Shown in pieces: positions 1 through 10,169 of a stretch of DNA of 64,000 nucleotides. The stretch comes from Fen-1298 sp963833465 (GTDB lineage Bacteria > Bacteroidota > Ignavibacteria > UBA10030). Made by a program: the position numbers and the translations under genes. The notes under the pieces were generated by a model, which was not told where the DNA came from, did no database searches, and saw nothing but the letters and a program-made list of their open reading frames with translations. The stretch lies in the NCBI GenBank assembly GCA_963833465.1, contig CAWHXW010000004.1:310001-374000 (forward strand). The letters run 5' to 3'. The stretch's first letter is position 1. Each line of letters opens with the position of its first letter.

Positions 1-1365
1 AACGTGAGTGCCTGGAGTTGCAATAGCGAAGAAATATACCGTTCCATTCTGCGCAACCGGTTTCGTCGTATATCCTGATGTGACGATACTATCAAGGCTA
101 CTGCTATACGTTCCATTGGCATCTTTGTCCCAATACACTGCCTTTGTTGTCCAATTTGTAACGGTAGTGTCAAACCATGTTACAACGGCAGTATCTGTCC
201 TGTTGGCATTGTTTGTGAGTCTCAACACATATTCCATTTGAACTCCGGATTGTGTCGAGTCAGTTACATTATGGTTTGTTAATCCACCGCTCACGGTATC
301 AATGTTGAGAGTCCATCCAAGTTTCTCGTTAACCGTAACTGGAGTTGGGCCAGCGCCCGCTGTTCTATGGAATCCACCAACACTATCCGTGTATGTCATC
401 AAAACGGAGTTGTTGATTATAGTTCCTGCAACCGTTCCTGCAACGATGTAAGCTGTAATCTGGAAACCAGCTCCGCGACCAGCGGGAATTGCAAGAGTCT
501 TGAAATACACAGAATCTGGACTCGTTGCTGTGTGAGTGACAGTTCCGCCGCTATCCGCGCTTGAAGCGACCCAAGTGATATTAGATGGAAGAACATCAAC
601 GATCTTTACAGTATCGGCGTTTGAAGTTCCGGTATTCAAGAATTTAATTGAATACGTGAAATTATTGCCAACTCCTGGCTGCGCATTATTCGGTGTTGCT
701 GTTTTTGTTGCAGTACCAAATGTTGTTCTGGAAATTAGCAATGCATTTTTTTGTGTTGCAGTAGTACTAGTGAACTGAGACGGGTCAGCAGTTAAAGTTG
801 TAGTATCTTTTGTACCGCTAACCGTTCCGTTTGTTGTGAAAATTCGGATAATAACCCAGACACTGCTATCAGCTAAAGCACTATCAGTTAGAGCAATCGT
901 GCTGGTGATTTCTCCCGGCTGTAAAATTCCGTCTCTGTTTACATCCTTATAAATCTGGACGGATCCATTGAATAGCTGAGAAACTGCGCCTACATTAAAT
1001 GCATCTGTGTAGTTACCATTATTTGTAATCTGCGCAGCGTATGTTACATAACTGCTATCAGCGGCAACAACTGATCGTGTTGTTGGTGTAATTGTAATAC
1101 CCGGTTTTTTATCTACCGTTGTTGACGTAATATTGGAAAGTACCGTATCCATCTGGGTACCTCCGGCGTTTTTATAGGCCGCCTTCGCCTGGTTGGTTAT
1201 AACTGTTCCATAAGGTGTGCCGGCTGCATAAGCGCTCAGAGGAATGAGCAAAATGAGCAGGCAAACAACCCCGAACAGTAAAGCAAATGAGGTTTTCATT
1301 GTTGTACCTTTCAGATAATTGTTTTTTATTTTAAAATTTTGTTTTATACTTTTTTTTGTTTCCAT
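1..1365 (-). CDS. Secreted DUF11-type surface protein, C-terminus cut by window edge
   Basis: The frame is open from the left edge to an ATG at 1365, 455 codons without a stop. A second in-frame ATG lies at 1299; I prefer 1365 because GGAG sits eight bases upstream and a TAA precedes it in frame. The protein starts with a long basic n-region, then a hydrophobic stretch (about residues 26-44) ending in LSAYA, a typical signal peptide. About residues 215-300 form a DUF11-like beta-sandwich (segment NFTYSIKFLNTGTSNAD), the type that stacks in large cell-surface proteins. It is the last of three co-directional secreted-protein genes and is preceded by a foldable leader at 1385-1476. The function is unknown beyond probable export and surface display. 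Confidence 0.75.
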   Translation of the reverse strand, partial: METKKSIKQNFKIKNNYLKGTTMKTSFALLFGVVCLLILLIPLSAYAAGTPYGTVITNQAKAAYKNAGGTQMDTVLSNITSTTVDKKPGITITPTTRSVVAADSSYVTYAAQITNNGNYTDAFNVGAVSQLFNGSVQIYKDVNRDGILQPGEITSTIALTDSALADSSVWVIIRIFTTNGTVSGTKDTTTLTADPSQFTSTTATQKNALLISRTTFGTATKTATPNNAQPGVGNNFTYSIKFLNTGTSNADTVKIVDVLPSNITWVASSADSGGTVTHTATSPDSVYFKTLAIPAGRGAGFQITAYIVAGTVAGTIINNSVLMTYTDSVGGFHRTAGAGPTPVTVNEKLGWTLNIDTVSGGLTNHNVTDSTQSGVQMEYVLRLTNNANRTDTAVVTWFDTTVTNWTTKAVYWDKDANGTYSSSLDSIVTSGYTTKPVAQNGTVYFFAIATPGTHV

Positions 1366-1384
1366 GTCCTTAACTCCTGTTTAA

Positions 1385-1476
1385 AAGTTTCAACCGTCCG
1401 GCGGCGACTTTGCAGGCTGCCGTGCTCGCACGGGTGGGGGTTTGGCAGGTTGCCTCGCCCTCGCGAGTGGAAACTT
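1385..1476 (-). ncRNA. Candidate structured RNA leader upstream of a surface-protein gene
   Basis: On the minus strand this stretch, much richer in GC than its surroundings, is closed by a perfect 7-bp pairing of AAGTTTC (1476-1470) with GAAACTT (1391-1385). Inside are two perfect 5-bp hairpins: CTCGC-GAGG-GCGAG (1467-1454) and CCGTG-CGAG-CACGG (1433-1420). A GCAAAG box and further pairing potential (CAACC with GGTTG) lie between them. The start codon at 1365 follows about 20 bases after the closing stem, so the fold could affect ribosome access. I cannot match it to a known riboswitch class. The GCAAA box is only superficially like cyclic-di-GMP-I. It could also be a terminator-like or processing structure between operon genes. 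Confidence 0.4.
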
Positions 1477-1538
1477 GGATGGCTCACGCGCCCTCCTTTC
1501 TTCCATGATGTTAAACATAGGAACCCTTCGCGGGACTA

Positions 1539-2690
1539 TTATCGAATAACTACTTTGTATCGCACACATCTCTCATCTCCTGATTTTAATATTCTTTTAT
1601 CGTTCCAGTTTAAACTCGTGACAACTCCTAGTGCGGGCGCTTGCGCTTCCTTTCGATTCAATGTCAGTGTCGTTCCATTGGATTCTGCACTTTCTTCAAC
1701 ATATTGTGCCCCTGACGGAATCTGACCAACTAATGAAATATCGGTTGCGACATCGGTACCGATGTTGTGATAATAAAGTGTATATGTTAGCGTATCGCCG
1801 GGATATGCTTTTTGTTTATCCGGCTGTGTTATTATAACTATTTCCGGTGCAGGTTTATTTGTGTTAAAGTATTTCTCCAAGCTCTTTGCTTCTTTTTCAG
1901 CATATCCACTGAAAACAATACTTGTTCCAACCACAGAAAGAGCCATTACTTCGGAACTCTTGCCTGCATCCAATGACGCTTCCTTAGATGTAATCGTAAA
2001 GGATTGTGGTTTCCCCTTCTTCAATTGTTCGACCTGAATCTGATCAACGTCTTTTACAAATACCTCAATAGCCGGATGAAGTGTTGTAAGCGGTTCAGCA
2101 TTCGTTATCACAAGAGATTGTACTGTTGAACTCGCAACGCCTACTGCTATTCCAGAAAACTTTACTTTTAGCTTCATTGGCGATTTTGGTTCAATCATAA
2201 ATGCAATCATCACTTTCTTCCCGCCCGGAAGATTTTTATCTGCTTGAACAGATATCTCTCGCACCAATTTGAATTCCCCTTCCTTCACCTGACACCGGAA
2301 TACAGATGTAATGGAAGTTTCTGTTGCTTTGTTTCCTTCTGCGACATTCTTCCAAGAAGCTGTTTCTTTCCCATAGTATTCGGCAAGGTTCACCTTCTTG
2401 ATAACTTTGTCCGTTGCTGCATCAATGATTTCCATAATCGTGGCAGCTTCCGGCTTAGATGCATTCTCGCGGAATAGAATTCCAAATCGGCTCGTTGGAT
2501 TCTTTTGAGGAACTACATCGAGTTTCCCATCAATAACTGGCACTAAAGCCGCATCGGCAGCATTTACCAATGATGATGGAATTGTGATTGCATAACCTGT
2601 ATAGTGCAGGCTGACACTGCTCGATGGTTGAGCTATAACGGATATTACTCCTGCAATTAGCAAGAACGACATATATTGAATGTTTCGCAT
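1539..2690 (-). CDS. Secreted protein with C-terminal DUF11 domain
   Basis: A 383-residue protein with an N-terminal signal peptide (MRNIQYMSFLLIAGVISV, cleavage near Ala20). The middle has no family I can name. Residues 280-383 form a DUF11-like domain, with PGDTLTYTLYYHNIGTD as its characteristic opening. The start is supported by a strong AAGGAG nine bases upstream. It lies 22 bp after the giant repeat gene and about 170 bp before the next secreted protein gene, all on the minus strand, so the three probably form one operon. The likely role is structural, at the cell surface. No catalytic motif is visible. Confidence 0.75.
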   Translation of the reverse strand: MRNIQYMSFLLIAGVISVIAQPSSSVSLHYTGYAITIPSSLVNAADAALVPVIDGKLDVVPQKNPTSRFGILFRENASKPEAATIMEIIDAATDKVIKKVNLAEYYGKETASWKNVAEGNKATETSITSVFRCQVKEGEFKLVREISVQADKNLPGGKKVMIAFMIEPKSPMKLKVKFSGIAVGVASSTVQSLVITNAEPLTTLHPAIEVFVKDVDQIQVEQLKKGKPQSFTITSKEASLDAGKSSEVMALSVVGTSIVFSGYAEKEAKSLEKYFNTNKPAPEIVIITQPDKQKAYPGDTLTYTLYYHNIGTDVATDISLVGQIPSGAQYVEESAESNGTTLTLNRKEAQAPALGVVTSLNWNDKRILKSGDERCVRYKVVIR

Positions 2691-2712
2691 AATAATTTCT
2701 CCTTAGTAGTTA

Positions 2713-5700
2713 TTATTTTATAGTTACTTTAAATGTTATTGTTCCTGTTTGGCCAGGTATAATTGTTCCAACATTAATTTGTATTATACCGCCTGAATAA
2801 GTTACTTCATCGCCATCAGCTGCATCCGTTTTCGCAACGCCATTCAATGTCACTGAATTAGCGACGTAATTTGTGTAATTCGGATTCGGATCTGTCACAG
2901 TTAGGAATGTTGCATTCGATGTTCCAATATTTTTATAGACAATCGTATATGTCAATGTATCGCCTGGTTTTGCATGCGATTTATCGACAGCTTTGGTCAG
3001 TGTCATTTGAGGTTGATTCACCGGAGTAAATGTTGCAGTAAGTTTTTGATCAACTCCATCGGCAATAATGTGTGCCGTATTTGTTGCGGGAACACCGGTT
3101 TGAATTGATGAATCGATTCGGAGGGAATATTGCAATGACAAACTGTCGTTTACATTCAAATTAAAAACATTAAACGAGAGGACTCTTCCGTTTACCGTAG
3201 TACTGCCTGGAAGCGTGCCTGTGAGAACATCCATTCCCAATGGAATTGTATCAGTAACGGCAACACGCGTTGACTTAACCGTTCCAGTATTCTTCACTTT
3301 AATCGTATACGCCATTGTATCTGGCGGTATTGCAGAGCCGGTATTGATACTGATATTAACGACAGATTTTGAGGATGATGAAAATACAACAGAACCAATC
3401 TTCACCGATGCAGTAACATTAGCCGTATCACCGGTAACTGTTAGGGAATCATGATATGTTGCAACAATTGAATCACCGGGCTGGACCGTGAAGATAGTGT
3501 CACCACTTGGTCCAGGATCTATGCCGCTGATTGTTCGAACGAGTCCAGTGAAAACTCCAGAATTAATTCCAGTTTCCGTAAACTTTATTGTTTCCTTTTC
3601 ACTGCTTGAATTCTTGAGTAATAGATAATAGACTTCTGTTTTAGTAGGATCTTTGTTCAAATCAGCATCTGTAAGCGTGAAGGTGCTAGTGTCGGTGGCA
3701 GCCATAAAAACCGGATTCGCACTAATCGTTCCATTATGCCCGCCTGTGACTGTAGTCGATAGTCTCAGCGTTGCTCCAGGGCCGCCGTTCGCCGCTAATG
3801 TGTCTACATAAGTAAGACATATTGCATCACTTGCTTGAGCTGTTAAGGTTACATTCTTTCCATTGCTGCCTTTTGTTGTACCAAATTTTGTCGGTATTGT
3901 TGCTGTGAAGATTCCTGTATTGACTCCGGTCTCTGTAAACAATACTGTATCGATTTGTCCATTCGAACTCGTGTCTCGTAAGGAGTATGTCTCTGCAACT
4001 GTTGCATTCTTGTTTAAATCCTGATCGGTTAATGTGTCTATTATAGAGGCACCGGGTATTATCGATATCGTTCCACTCATTGTAGCAGTATGTCCACCTA
4101 TGACATTTGTAGATAATCGTAACGTTGAACCAGGGCCGCCGTTCGTTGCTAATGTGTCTACATAAGTAAGACATATTGCATCACTTGCTTGAGCTGTTAA
4201 GGTTACATTCTTTCCATTGCTGCCTTTTGTTGTACCAAAGGTTGTCGGTATCGTGGCTGTGAAGATTCCTGTATTGACTCCGGTCTCTGTAAACAATACT
4301 GTATCTATCTGTCCATTTGAACTCGTGTCTCGTAAGGAGTATGTCTCTGCAACTGTCGCATTCTTGTTTAAATCTTGATCGGTTAATGTGTCTATTATAG
4401 ATGCACCTGGTAAGATCGATGCCGTCCCTTTCAGAATAGCAGTATGTCCGCCAACAACAGCCGTCTTTATGACCATTGTTGAACCCGGACCGCCGTTCGA
4501 TGCTAACGTGTCTTTATATGTTAGATATATTGTATCATTAGCTTGAGTATTAAAAGTTACATTCTTTCCATTACTGCCTTTTGTTGTGCCAAAGGTAGTC
4601 GGTATTGAAGCTGTGAAGATTCCAGTGTTGACTCCGGTCTCCGTAAACAATACAGTATCTATTTGTCCATTCGAACTCGTATCTCGCAGGAAGTATGTCT
4701 CTGCAACTGTTGCATTCTTATTTAAATCTTGATCGGTTAATGTGTCTATTATAGAGGCGCCTGGTAAGATCGATGCCGTCCCTTTCAGAATAGCAGTATG
4801 TCCGCCAACAACAGCCGTCTTCAAAACAATTGTTGAACCCGGACCGCCGTTCGATGCTAACGTGTCTTTATATGTTAGATATATTGTATCATTAGCTTGA
4901 ACGTTAAAAGTTACATTCTTTCCATTACTGCCTTTTGTTGTGCCAAAGGTCGTAGGTATTGTGGCTGTGAAGATTCCCGTGTTAATTCCGGTCTCTGTAA
5001 ACAACACAGTATCTATTTGTCCATTCGAACTTGTGTCTCGCAGGAAGTATGTCTCTGCAACAGTTGCATTCTTGTTTAAATCTTGATCGGTTAATGTATC
5101 TATTATTGAGGCACCGGGTATGATTGATGCCGTTCCACTTAGATTTGCAGTATGCCCGCCAATAACAGCGGTCTTTGCAATAATAGTTGCACTGCCACCA
5201 TTGGCTTTTACTGAATCGAGATATGATATAACAATTGTATCATTAGCTTGAGCATTAAAAGTTACATTCTTTCCATTACTGCCTTTTGTCGTACCAAAGG
5301 TTGTCGGTATTGTAGCTGTGAAGATTCCTGTGTTAACTCCGGTCTCTGTAAACAATACGGTATCTATTTGTCCATTTGAGCTTGTATCTCGTAAGAAGTA
5401 CGTCTCTGCAGCGGTAGCATTCTTGTTTAAATCTTGATCGGTTAATGTATCTATTATAGATGCACCGGGTAAGATTGATGCCGTTCCGCTTAGTGTTGCA
5501 GTATGTCCACCAACAACAGCCGTCTTCAAAACTTTTGTTGTACCCGAACCACCGTTCGATGCTAATGTATCTTTATAAGTAAGATATAAAGTATCACCAG
5601 CTTGAGCATTAAAAGTTACATTCTTTCCATTACTGCCTTTTGTTGTGCCAAAGGTTGTCGGTATTGTAGCTGTGAAGATTCCTGTCTTTATTCCGGTCTC

Positions 5701-7341
5701 GGTAAACAACACAGTATCAATTTGTCCATTCGAACTCGTATCTCGTAGGAAATATGTCTCTATTCTGGTTGTATCTTTGTTTAAATCCTGATCAATCAGT
5801 GTATCTATTATAGAGGCGCCGGGTAAGATCGATAGCGTTCCAGTCAGTGTTGCAGTGTTTCCTCCAATAACAGGCGTCTTCAAAACTTTTGTTGTACCCG
5901 AACCACCGTTCGATGCTAATGTATCTTTATAAGTAAGATATAAAGTATCACCAGCTTGAGCATTAAAAGTTACATTCTTTCCATTACTGCCTTTTGTTGT
6001 GCCAAAGGTTGTCGGTATTGTAGCTGTGAAGATTCCTGTCTTTATTCCGGTCTCGGTAAACAACACAGTATCAATTTGTCCATTCGAACTCGTATCTCGT
6101 AGGAAATATGTCTCTATTCTGGTTGTATCTTTGTTTAAATCCTGATCAATCAGTGTATCTATTATAGAGGCGCCGGGTAAGATCGATGTCGTTCCACTTA
6201 GATTTGCTGTATGTCCGCCGATAACAGCCGTCTTTGCAATAATAGTTGCACTTCCGCCATTGCCTTGTAATGAATCAAGGTATGATATAACAATTGTATC
6301 ATTAGCTTGAGTATTAAACGTTACATTCTTTCCATTGCTGCCTTTTGTTGTGCCAAATGTTGTCGGTATCGTGGCGGTGAAGATTCCTGTCTTTATTCCG
6401 GTCTCGGTAAACAATACAGTATCTATTTGTCCATTCGAACTAGTATCTCGCAGGAAATATGTTTCTACTCTGGTTGTATCTTTATTTAAATCCTGATCAA
6501 TTAACGTATCAATCATTGATACGCCGGGCAAAATAGACGGAGTGGCAGTTAATGATGCTGTGTGTCCACCTTTAAAAGTCGTTATTGCAGTGTCCGTTAA
6601 GCCAGGTGCGCCATCATAAGTGACAGTATCGTGATAGAAAACTAATAATGTATCTCCGACTTTTGCATTTATAATTCCATCATTGTTTGTGCCGCCAGAC
6701 TTCCCATATTGAGTTTGAATTGTTCCGATGAAAACACTATCATTAAAACTTCGTTCAGTGACGGTGACAGAGTCACTTTCATTTGTCGCCTTATTATAGA
6801 TATAAACCTTGTAGCTCTCTTTTGAAGAAGAATTACGATTCAAGTCATAATCTGTCACAAAGATAGTATCATTGTTTCCGGGATAAATACTTACGAGTGC
6901 GGAATCTCTTCCCCAATTAGCGCCAAGAACTTTTGTTATTGCGCTCTTCCATGTTCCCGATCCCCCGTTGAGTTGCATTGTATCCTTATATCCGACCCGC
7001 AAAGTATCGTTTTGATGGACATAGATATAACCAATGTTATCTGCACCGGCAATATATCCATAGCGTGTGTTCAAGTTTCCGATGAAAACGCTATCGTCTT
7101 TACTGCGCTTGGTTACTGTGATATCTTGATATTCCTTATTTACAATATTCGAATCCCGAACTGTATAGCTTTGTATATTGTTTGTATCACTATTTAAATC
7201 ATTGTCAGTAAGAGTTACTTGAACCGTATTCAATGGATAAATCTGCGAAGTCGCAGAGATCGAAGCAGTTGATCCGTATCGAACGAACGTCTTCGCATAG
7301 ATCCATCCGCCATTCATCCCTGAACTGTTTACAGTATCCAA
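2713..7341 (-). CDS. Giant tandem-repeat surface protein, C-terminal part (frame broken)
   Basis: This 1542-residue frame continues the 910-residue frame at 7376-10108. Together they form one gene of about 2464 residues, broken by one extra base at 7427-7429. It holds eleven units of roughly 118 residues, each running through motifs such as GGHTATLSGTASILPG, DTLTDQDLNKN, YFLRDTSSNGQIDTVLFTET and FGTTKGSNGKNVTF. Units 3-10 are nearly identical, the outer ones diverged. Two DUF11 domains close the protein at about residues 1280-1540. The first residues of this frame (MDTVNSSG) are internal to a repeat, so the ATG is not a genuine start. The protein resembles extended bacterial surface stalks or adhesins. 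No enzymatic motif is seen. Confidence 0.8.
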   Translation of the reverse strand: MDTVNSSGMNGGWIYAKTFVRYGSTASISATSQIYPLNTVQVTLTDNDLNSDTNNIQSYTVRDSNIVNKEYQDITVTKRSKDDSVFIGNLNTRYGYIAGADNIGYIYVHQNDTLRVGYKDTMQLNGGSGTWKSAITKVLGANWGRDSALVSIYPGNNDTIFVTDYDLNRNSSSKESYKVYIYNKATNESDSVTVTERSFNDSVFIGTIQTQYGKSGGTNNDGIINAKVGDTLLVFYHDTVTYDGAPGLTDTAITTFKGGHTASLTATPSILPGVSMIDTLIDQDLNKDTTRVETYFLRDTSSNGQIDTVLFTETGIKTGIFTATIPTTFGTTKGSNGKNVTFNTQANDTIVISYLDSLQGNGGSATIIAKTAVIGGHTANLSGTTSILPGASIIDTLIDQDLNKDTTRIETYFLRDTSSNGQIDTVLFTETGIKTGIFTATIPTTFGTTKGSNGKNVTFNAQAGDTLYLTYKDTLASNGGSGTTKVLKTPVIGGNTATLTGTLSILPGASIIDTLIDQDLNKDTTRIETYFLRDTSSNGQIDTVLFTETGIKTGIFTATIPTTFGTTKGSNGKNVTFNAQAGDTLYLTYKDTLASNGGSGTTKVLKTAVVGGHTATLSGTASILPGASIIDTLTDQDLNKNATAAETYFLRDTSSNGQIDTVLFTETGVNTGIFTATIPTTFGTTKGSNGKNVTFNAQANDTIVISYLDSVKANGGSATIIAKTAVIGGHTANLSGTASIIPGASIIDTLTDQDLNKNATVAETYFLRDTSSNGQIDTVLFTETGINTGIFTATIPTTFGTTKGSNGKNVTFNVQANDTIYLTYKDTLASNGGPGSTIVLKTAVVGGHTAILKGTASILPGASIIDTLTDQDLNKNATVAETYFLRDTSSNGQIDTVLFTETGVNTGIFTASIPTTFGTTKGSNGKNVTFNTQANDTIYLTYKDTLASNGGPGSTMVIKTAVVGGHTAILKGTASILPGASIIDTLTDQDLNKNATVAETYSLRDTSSNGQIDTVLFTETGVNTGIFTATIPTTFGTTKGSNGKNVTLTAQASDAICLTYVDTLATNGGPGSTLRLSTNVIGGHTATMSGTISIIPGASIIDTLTDQDLNKNATVAETYSLRDTSSNGQIDTVLFTETGVNTGIFTATIPTKFGTTKGSNGKNVTLTAQASDAICLTYVDTLAANGGPGATLRLSTTVTGGHNGTISANPVFMAATDTSTFTLTDADLNKDPTKTEVYYLLLKNSSSEKETIKFTETGINSGVFTGLVRTISGIDPGPSGDTIFTVQPGDSIVATYHDSLTVTGDTANVTASVKIGSVVFSSSSKSVVNISINTGSAIPPDTMAYTIKVKNTGTVKSTRVAVTDTIPLGMDVLTGTLPGSTTVNGRVLSFNVFNLNVNDSLSLQYSLRIDSSIQTGVPATNTAHIIADGVDQKLTATFTPVNQPQMTLTKAVDKSHAKPGDTLTYTIVYKNIGTSNATFLTVTDPNPNYTNYVANSVTLNGVAKTDAADGDEVTYSGGIIQINVGTIIPGQTGTITFKVTIK
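5521..6187 (-). repeat. Perfect direct repeat within the 354-bp repeat array
   Basis: Bases 5521-5833 and 5875-6187 are identical over 313 bp at a spacing of 354 bp (118 codons). They are the most recent-looking duplication in an array of about 13 repeat units that runs from about 8 kb down to 3.4 kb. Neighbouring copies differ mainly at third codon positions. This indicates recent duplication or gene conversion between units. Confidence 0.9.
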
Positions 7342-7375
7342 ATATTTAATAATGATTGAATCACCTGCCTGAGCA

Positions 7376-10108
7376 TTAAAGGTTACATTCTTTCCATTGC
7401 TGCCTTTTGTTGTGCCAAAGGTCGTCGGGTACTGTAGCAGTGAAGATTCCTGTGTTGATTCCGGTCTCTGTGAACAATACTGTATCTATTTGTCCATTTG
7501 AACTCGTGTCTCGCAAGAAATATGTCTCTATTGCCGCCGGATTGTAATTCAAATCTACATCTGTTAGAGTGTCGGAAATTGTGCCTCCGGGTTTAATAGA
7601 TCGTGTAGCAGTAAGTGTTGCCGTATGTCCGCCGGTAACAATTGTCATCCAGGTTTTAAGCCGATTCACACCTGCTCCGGTTGAATCGTTTACATCTGTA
7701 TAAGAAATGCGAAGGGTATCGTTTGGTTTTACATTAAAGATATTATCGTTGTTTAACCCAGCGCTTGCGCCATAGATTGTTGCAATTTTACCAGTAAAAA
7801 TTCCGGTGTTGACACCTGTTTCCGTTAATGTGATATTTTCATGTTCCTTCGTGACTATATTCGAGTCGGTTAATGTGACGGTCTGCTTGGTAGTTGTAAC
7901 TGTATTGAGATCTTCATCAACCAATGTATAATAGACAGTATCACTTGGTATAATCGTGCTCGTGCCGTAGAGATGACCTGTTGCGTACTGATAAACAGTT
8001 AACGAAACAGATCCCGAACCTTTATATCTTTGAGCATTCGTATCTCGTGCTGTATTAGTAATGGTAGTACCATATGGAGTACTAATTTTGATCTTTGCTT
8101 TGAAGTTTAAAGTATCGATGGCTCCTGGTGCTAATGTTCCAACACTCCAGGTAATATATTGCGTGGTTGTTCCTGTCAATGTACCGGTACCTACTAATGC
8201 CACCGAAGTCGTATCGTAGGATGGAAGAGTGTCGCAAACCCATGTTAATGTAGATGCGCTATATGGAGAAATATTTTTAACGATAAGGTGATATTGCACT
8301 GTATCGCCCGCTTTTGACATTCCCGGGTCAAAATATTTCGTAATCGTTACAATGGGCGGAGGGATTGCCGTATCTTTTACAGATTGGTTAACACCCGGTG
8401 CACTGACATTCGCTCTATTGATAAAAAGTGTATCTGTTGTGAATCTGGAACCGGGAATAACCCAGTATCGCACTGAATCGCTGACTCCCTGGATAAGTGA
8501 TGTAAAGACATTCGTCCAAGTAAGTATAAATCCAACCGAGGAATCTCGGGTCGCGGTTGGTGCCGTACCTGGAGCGCCTGTTACATATTGAAATCCTTTT
8601 GGAAGTGAGTCAACGACTGTAATAGGATTCGCATGAGCAACTGATACATCCCAGTTGCCAGAATTTTTCACGCGGATTGTATAATGCAGCGTATCAGGAA
8701 TAGGAGTATTGTATTTCGGGTAACCCTTATAATCTAAAAACGTTTTTGTTGTCTGCAAAAATACAGGTGTTACAACTTTAATGGATTTTGTTGCTGTATT
8801 ATTATATAGGCGTCTATCGAACTGTTGGCTGGAATCAGATGCACTGTTCCGTAGTGTTGGATAACTTGCAGGATCGTAATAGACATATACTGTTATATCA
8901 ATAGTTGGAATTGTTACGTTGGGATAATTAATTCCGGGATATGTGAATCTTAGAATTGGGTTCCTAGAAGAATCTACGGTCCAACCTGATGCTGAGACTG
9001 AAACAAGTTTTGCACCCGGCTGAAGTGTGTCAATAACCCATATAGCTCCAGTTGGATCGGGACCATTATTCGACGCCGTTAAATAATAATGCATCTGGTT
9101 GGCGACAATAATGCTGTCGCCTTTAGAGTCAAGAGAACATGTGTCGGTGATAGCGATATCGGAATTTGAAGTGTCGGAGACAGATATAATTTCAGCATTC
9201 AGCACAACGTTATCTGCACCTGACGAGTAAACTGTAGTAGCAGTTGTATCACCCGGTGTAAGTAAGCTGGTAACAGGATACGTGTCGATATCCGTACCGT
9301 ATGTAAATAAATAACCTTTGATCGGGACGAGAGTATTACTTACGGAATTGAATTGATTGCCAATAGGATTGTAGAAATCCGACAAACTCTGCCCATTAAA
9401 TGCAAGGTCTTCAGAATAACCATTGGCTGGATCAGAATTTGCTAAATCACCCTCCCATGTTATGTCGGTAATCTTTCCGTCAACAGTGCCAAATGGTACA
9501 TAGAAATTATTCGGTTTAAGAGTAATTTCATCTCCTTTAAACGTCTGCAATCCATCATAAATATTTATGGTATGTCTTATTTCAGGCGAACCTCCGTAGA
9601 TAACGACTACCGCCCACCCTGCCACTACTGACGCAGTATTAACATAAATTGCAGTTGTATTATCTACTCTTAAGCCGGTAAATATATAGCTGCCACTTTT
9701 ATACTGTTTGACAATCGAAGTGACATCCGCAAATCCGCTAAAATAATATCGATTGCTTGTGTTATAACTCGATACAGTATCCATTGGCAATGAACCGATA
9801 ACGGTAGTTCCATGCAATGATACTGTGTCATCTGGAGTTGAACCGGATCCACACCAATAGAGATATGCTGCAGTAACGGTGTCTCCACTTGGAATTGTGA
9901 GGCCACATGTATCTGAAGTTTTTAAAGCAGCAATAGAATCTGTTCTTAATGATCCGCCCATCATTACATAGCTCATATTGCCGGAAAAGCTAGTGCGCCA
10001 GTTAATGGGCGTCTGAGCGTAAATTCTGCTGCCTATCGACAGAATTATTATTGCTAAGAATAATATTCGAAAAGGAATCAGTGTGATATTTTTTTGTTGT
10101 GAGTACAA
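7376..10108 (-). CDS. Giant tandem-repeat surface protein, N-terminal part (frame broken)
   Basis: A 910-residue frame giving the N-terminal part of the repeat protein. A signal peptide ends at SRIYA-Q (residue 31). An N-terminal domain with the segment AAYLYWCGSGSTPDD follows, then about four DUF11-like domains (residues 320-700), and then the first two 118-residue repeat units. The frame runs off after FTATVP into a short nonsense tail because of an extra base at 7427-7429; removing it restores PTTFGTTKGSNGK as in every other repeat. The start is TTG at 10108 with GGA about ten bases upstream; no ATG is available in this frame before a stop. It is probably exported and surface-anchored. Confidence 0.8.
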   Translation of the reverse strand: MYSQQKNITLIPFRILFLAIIILSIGSRIYAQTPINWRTSFSGNMSYVMMGGSLRTDSIAALKTSDTCGLTIPSGDTVTAAYLYWCGSGSTPDDTVSLHGTTVIGSLPMDTVSSYNTSNRYYFSGFADVTSIVKQYKSGSYIFTGLRVDNTTAIYVNTASVVAGWAVVVIYGGSPEIRHTINIYDGLQTFKGDEITLKPNNFYVPFGTVDGKITDITWEGDLANSDPANGYSEDLAFNGQSLSDFYNPIGNQFNSVSNTLVPIKGYLFTYGTDIDTYPVTSLLTPGDTTATTVYSSGADNVVLNAEIISVSDTSNSDIAITDTCSLDSKGDSIIVANQMHYYLTASNNGPDPTGAIWVIDTLQPGAKLVSVSASGWTVDSSRNPILRFTYPGINYPNVTIPTIDITVYVYYDPASYPTLRNSASDSSQQFDRRLYNNTATKSIKVVTPVFLQTTKTFLDYKGYPKYNTPIPDTLHYTIRVKNSGNWDVSVAHANPITVVDSLPKGFQYVTGAPGTAPTATRDSSVGFILTWTNVFTSLIQGVSDSVRYWVIPGSRFTTDTLFINRANVSAPGVNQSVKDTAIPPPIVTITKYFDPGMSKAGDTVQYHLIVKNISPYSASTLTWVCDTLPSYDTTSVALVGTGTLTGTTTQYITWSVGTLAPGAIDTLNFKAKIKISTPYGTTITNTARDTNAQRYKGSGSVSLTVYQYATGHLYGTSTIIPSDTVYYTLVDEDLNTVTTTKQTVTLTDSNIVTKEHENITLTETGVNTGIFTGKIATIYGASAGLNNDNIFNVKPNDTLRISYTDVNDSTGAGVNRLKTWMTIVTGGHTATLTATRSIKPGGTISDTLTDVDLNYNPAAIETYFLRDTSSNGQIDTVLFTETGINTGIFTATVPDDLWHNKRQQWKECNL

Positions 10109-10169
10109 TTTCCTTTGTCCGTTAATTAGATTCTTTTTAGTATAAATTAATCAGACGGTAATTTTTTTA

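Noticed and set aside
1385..1476. Cyclic-di-GMP-I riboswitch assignment for the leader
   Set aside because: Only a GCAAA box and nearby hairpins match; the tetraloop, the receptor strand and the 3' closing sequence do not.
1339..1725. Plus-strand ORF across the leader region
   Set aside because: It is antisense to the coding frame at 1539-2690 and to the leader; no ribosome-binding site or protein-like composition beyond the shadow of the other strand.
3827..4174. 115-residue minus-strand ORF inside the repeat gene
   Set aside because: It is an out-of-phase reading of the repeat array; similar shadow ORFs recur at each repeat copy on both strands.
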